A stretch of DNA of 7,717 nucleotides from Thermoanaerobaculaceae bacterium. Its GTDB lineage: Bacteria; Acidobacteriota; Thermoanaerobaculia; Thermoanaerobaculales; Thermoanaerobaculaceae. Below are positions 5,544 through 7,717 of the stretch, piece by piece. The position numbers and the translations under genes were made by a program. A model generated the notes under the pieces. It did no database searches and was not told the DNA's origin. It saw only the letters and a list, made by a program, of their open reading frames with translations. The stretch lies in contig JALHTD010000138.1 of NCBI GenBank assembly GCA_022865555.1, positions 1 to 7,717 on the forward strand, read 5' to 3'. Position 1 is the stretch's first letter, and the number at the start of each line of letters is the position of its first letter.

Positions 5544-7151
5544 ATGCGCGTGGAGAGGTGGCAGAAGAACGCCCTCGGGCGCGAGGTGCCCACTCGCCTC
5601 GACGGCCGCGAGTTCCGTCCCTTCGCCGGGTCGTTCGCCCGGATGCCGGAGACCGCCACGCACCCGGCCCGTATCCCCACCAGGCCTTTCGACGGCGCCT
5701 CCAAGGTGACGACCCTCGAGGATGCGTTCTCGGTGGTCCGGGACGGGGACGCGGTGTCGTTCCCGCACTACTACCGCAACGGCGGCGATCGCTTCTTGCG
5801 CGCGGTGATCGGCGAGCTCAAGAGACGGGGCCTGAAGGGCATTCGCCTGATCGGGAACGCCTACTTCGGCGAGCTCGACTACCTCGTGGAGGCGGTCAAG
5901 GACGGGACGATCGCCTACCTCTACGGCAACCCGTACGGCGGCCTCGCCAAGGCCGCGGCCGCCGGCACCCTGCTCCCCGTGCGGATCATCGGGTGCAGCC
6001 ACGGCGGGAGGCAGCGCGACATCATGCTCGGGATCGAGCCGGTGCGCCTGGCGGTGTTCCCGGCCCCGGCGGCGGACACTTGGGGGAACGCCTCCGGCGT
6101 ACTCGGCAAGCCCGAGGAGCGCTGCGGTCCACTCGGGCTGTTCGACGCGGACGTGCGCTACGCCGACTACTCCTGCGTCTGCGCCGGCACGGTGTTCGAC
6201 CGCTTCCTCACGCACCGCTCGCTCTCGATGGAGTACGTTGACTTCGTCGTGCCGTTCGAGGGCGTCGGCGACGGCGCCGGGATCGGGGCCGGCACGCTCG
6301 ACCTCGCGCGCGTCATGGGCGGCGAGAATCTCAAGGTCGCCGACCGGGTGATGGCGTTGCTCGGGGCGGCGGGCCTCCTGCGCAGCGGTGTGGCGTTCCA
6401 GTCGGGCTCCGGGGCCTCGCTCGCGATCCTGCAGCGCCTCTCAGACCACTTCGTCGAGAACAACCTCAAGGCGTCATTCACCATCGGTGGGATCACCCAG
6501 ATCCACGTCGAGATGCTGCGCCGGGGTGCGGTGGAGCTGATCATGCACGGGCAGTGCTTCCAGCCCACCGACCTCGTGTTCGACTCGCTGCTCAACGACC
6601 CCGGCCACCAGGAGGTCTCGACCTCGATCTACGCGAACCTGGCCTGCAAGGGGACGCTCACGCCGCTGCTCGACTTCGCGCTGCTCTCCTCCGCCGAGAT
6701 CGACACCGCCTTCAACGTCAACACGGTTACCGGCTATGACGGCCGCTACGTGGGCGGCATCGGCGGGGGGCCCAACGTGGGACGCTCCAAGCTCACGGTC
6801 ATCTTCACCACGCTGGCGGGTTTCTCCAAGCGGCGCGGCCAGGCCTACCCCTCGATCCGCGAGCGCGTCAACACCGTGACCATGCCCGGCGAGCTGGTGG
6901 ACGTCGTGATCACCGAGGAGGACGCTGTGGTCAACCCGGCCTCGCGCTCCCCCTACGTCGCGGCGCTTGTGGACAACGCGGGCATCTCGCTCATCTCGAT
7001 GGAAGAGCTGGCCGCCAAGGCGCTGGCGAAGGCCAAGGAGCTCGGCCCGCTGATGCCCGAGCCTGAGCTCACGGGCGAGGCGGTGGAGATCGTGAAGGCC
7101 GACGACGGCTCGATCCTGGACGTCGTGCGGCAGGCGGCGCAGAAGGGGTAG
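5544..7151 (+). CDS. citF: Citrate lyase alpha-subunit homologue (CitF family, CoA/ACP transferase)
   Basis: CitF transfers the acyl carrier protein thioester between acetate and citrate in the citrate lyase complex, which splits citrate to oxaloacetate and acetate in the cytoplasm. The 535-residue product aligns end to end with the family from memory: NALGREVP near the N-terminus, VSFPHYYRNGG (71-81), SHGGR (152-156), GNASGVLGK (181-189) followed by CGPLG, VGDGAGIGAGT (241-251), QSGSGASLA (286-294), IGGIT (314-318), AEIDTAFNVNTVTG (384-397), VVNPA (462-466) and GSILDVV (522-528). The GxSGGH segment that follows FNVNxLTG in E. coli CitF reads GGIGGGPN (404-411), so that His is absent. No citC, citD, citE, citX or citG is within the window: the flanking genes are a divergent LEA14-like gene and an unrelated membrane protein. 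It may therefore be an orphan alpha subunit with another CoA-transfer role. The start is fixed by a strong Shine-Dalgarno site. Confidence 0.85.
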   Translation: MRVERWQKNALGREVPTRLDGREFRPFAGSFARMPETATHPARIPTRPFDGASKVTTLEDAFSVVRDGDAVSFPHYYRNGGDRFLRAVIGELKRRGLKGIRLIGNAYFGELDYLVEAVKDGTIAYLYGNPYGGLAKAAAAGTLLPVRIIGCSHGGRQRDIMLGIEPVRLAVFPAPAADTWGNASGVLGKPEERCGPLGLFDADVRYADYSCVCAGTVFDRFLTHRSLSMEYVDFVVPFEGVGDGAGIGAGTLDLARVMGGENLKVADRVMALLGAAGLLRSGVAFQSGSGASLAILQRLSDHFVENNLKASFTIGGITQIHVEMLRRGAVELIMHGQCFQPTDLVFDSLLNDPGHQEVSTSIYANLACKGTLTPLLDFALLSSAEIDTAFNVNTVTGYDGRYVGGIGGGPNVGRSKLTVIFTTLAGFSKRRGQAYPSIRERVNTVTMPGELVDVVITEEDAVVNPASRSPYVAALVDNAGISLISMEELAAKALAKAKELGPLMPEPELTGEAVEIVKADDGSILDVVRQAAQKG

Positions 7152-7259
7152 AGGAAAAAGGGGAGAGGTCAGACGGGAAACGAAGCCGCAAGGGCGACCA
7201 CTCTTCCGGTCTGCCCCTTGCCCTGTTCCTTCTTCCCTCCTTCCTGGTAAGCTCCCGCG
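7152..7259 (+). other. Intergenic spacer with bulged stem and polypyrimidine tract; possible weak terminator
   Basis: GTCTGCCCCTT (7209-7219) can pair with CAGAC (7170-7174) and AAGGGG (7158-7163), giving an 11-bp stem interrupted by a 6-base bulge on one side. It runs into a polypyrimidine tract (7214-7245) with only two purines, at 7220 and 7225. There is no clean U-run, so this is not a classical intrinsic terminator, but the layout could slow or end transcription after citF. No gene is seen in this stretch. Confidence 0.3.
7248..7253 (+). promoter_or_regulatory. Candidate -10 element of the 3' gene (leaderless start)
   Basis: TAAGCT is followed by 6 bases (CCCGCG) and the GTG at 7260, the same layout as upstream of the desulfurase gene. 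No Shine-Dalgarno site precedes either the GTG or the alternative ATG at 7266, and no good -35 is seen at normal spacing. Confidence 0.35.
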
Positions 7260-7523
7260 GTGCGAATGACGTCACCGCCCCCACCCGCGCCGAGTGCCCC
7301 GGGTCACCCGGTGGGCTCTCACGACCGCACCGCAAAGGCGCACCCGCTCCGCGACGCCGCTCTCGCCGTCTTGCTTGGTGTGGGTGCCCTTGTGTGGGTG
7401 ATGCTCCCCGGGGATGTAGTGGTCGAGTCCCCGTCGTTTGGAGGACCCGCGATCCTCACCCCTGGGGGAGAGCTCGAGGTCGTTGCGCGGGTGGCGGTCC
7501 CGTGGGTCACCGCGATCGACTAG
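7260..7523 (+). CDS. Membrane-anchored protein with Ig-like domain, N-terminal part ending at an in-frame TAG
   Basis: This 87-codon frame encodes a Pro-rich cytoplasmic tail (about 1-30), one transmembrane helix (about 33-50, AALAVLLGVGALVWVML) and the first strands of a beta-sandwich (VVVESPSF, ILTPGGELEVVARV). The topology suggests a protein anchored in the inner membrane with its C-terminal part outside. The frame stops at TAG (7521-7523) in the middle of what looks like a single domain, and the same frame continues as credible coding sequence to the window end, so this is probably not the natural C-terminus. The PGGELEVVARV pattern resembles the Ig-like domain that precedes a calcineurin-type phosphoesterase in some exported proteins, but no catalytic domain is visible here. 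The start could be the GTG at 7260 or the ATG at 7266. Confidence 0.5.
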   Translation: MRMTSPPPPAPSAPGHPVGSHDRTAKAHPLRDAALAVLLGVGALVWVMLPGDVVVESPSFGGPAILTPGGELEVVARVAVPWVTAID

Positions 7524-7717
7524 CTCGCTCTGGAGAGCGGGACGAGAAGGGTCCCGCTCCCGTTGCGGCGGCCACCCACGCGCTGCGCCCGCCAGACGCT
7601 CCTCGCCAGTGTCCCGTCGGACTGCGCACCGGGCAACTACGACGTCGTCGTGAGGGTTGGCAACCGGGAGGCCCGTGCGCACCGCGCCGTGGCCGTGCTC
7701 GGGACCATCCCGGAGCG
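7524..7717 (+). pseudogene. In-frame continuation past the TAG (C-terminal side of the Ig-like domain), running off the window
   Basis: Immediately after TAG the same frame stays open for 64 codons to the edge, with G or C at most third positions, as in its neighbours. It reads as the rest of the domain begun before the stop: a strand with LALESG, a segment ending CARQTLLASVPSDC, and then PGNYDVVVRVG (125-135, counting the TAG as residue 88), a common closing motif of extracellular Ig-like domains, followed by AVAVLGTIPE. I see no start codon with a ribosome binding site after the TAG that would make it a separate gene. It is either the tail of a gene broken by a nonsense mutation (a CAG to TAG change would suffice), a sequencing error, or readthrough product. 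Confidence 0.5.
7535..7559 (+). other. 9-bp GC-rich hairpin just downstream of the in-frame TAG
   Basis: GAGCGGGAC (7535-7543) and GTCCCGCTC (7551-7559) are perfect inverse complements with a 7-base loop, GAGAAGG. The stem begins 12 bases after the TAG. An overlapping alternative hairpin, CGCTCT (7526-7531) with AGAGCG (7534-7539), begins only 3 bases after it. There is no U-run, so it is not an intrinsic terminator. Stem-loops in this position can promote stop-codon readthrough, but GC-rich coding DNA also yields such stems by chance. Confidence 0.55.

Noticed and set aside
4649..7523. Genome-wide reassignment of TAG to a sense codon
   Set aside because: The desulfurase, LEA14-like and citF genes all end in TAG at the expected family length, so TAG works as a stop here; only local readthrough or mutation can explain codon 7521.
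7272..7682. Minus-strand open frame of 136 codons across the 3' end
   Set aside because: It is antisense to a frame with a clear transmembrane helix and Ig-like motifs, and its translation shows no recognisable domain.

Overview
The window is very GC-rich DNA, mostly coding, from a Gram-negative-type bacterium: four genes on its left half build the inner core and lipid A of lipopolysaccharide. The phylum cannot be fixed from this sequence. High GC, separate rather than fused heptose kinase and nucleotidyltransferase genes, and apparently leaderless starts would fit Acidobacteriota or a similar group, but that is only a guess.

Left half, minus strand (3432 down to 1): an LPS operon reads waaA (Kdo transferase), lpxK (lipid A 4'-kinase), rfaE1 (heptose-7-phosphate kinase), then, after a 90-base gap holding a tandem palindromic repeat, the first 17 codons of rfaE2 (heptose-1-phosphate adenylyltransferase), cut by the window edge. 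The first three genes overlap by 4 bases each (ATGA, GTGA) and are probably translationally coupled. Together they would phosphorylate the lipid A precursor, attach Kdo and supply ADP-heptose for the next core sugars.

Middle (3433-4651, plus strand): a 67-base divergent promoter region separates waaA from a PLP-dependent cysteine desulfurase whose active-site loop resembles selenocysteine lyase more than IscS. It converges on the next gene across a 21-base gap with a small palindrome.

Middle-right (4673-5449, minus strand): an exported protein with a clear LEA14/WHy domain and perhaps a second. A 94-base divergent region with an AT-rich patch and good Shine-Dalgarno sites separates it from a standalone citrate lyase alpha-subunit (CitF) homologue at 5544-7151 on the plus strand. 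No partner citrate lyase subunits are visible.

Right end (7152-7717): a 108-base spacer with a polypyrimidine tract, then a membrane-anchored protein whose frame is interrupted by an in-frame TAG at codon 88 but continues as convincing coding sequence to the window end, with a 9-bp hairpin just after the TAG. This is either a nonsense-disrupted gene, a sequencing error or a readthrough candidate, and is the most notable observation. A second is that waaA, the desulfurase gene and this last gene each have a TANNNT hexamer 6-7 bases before the start codon and no Shine-Dalgarno site, the layout of leaderless transcripts. I found no mobile element, CRISPR array, tRNA or rRNA.
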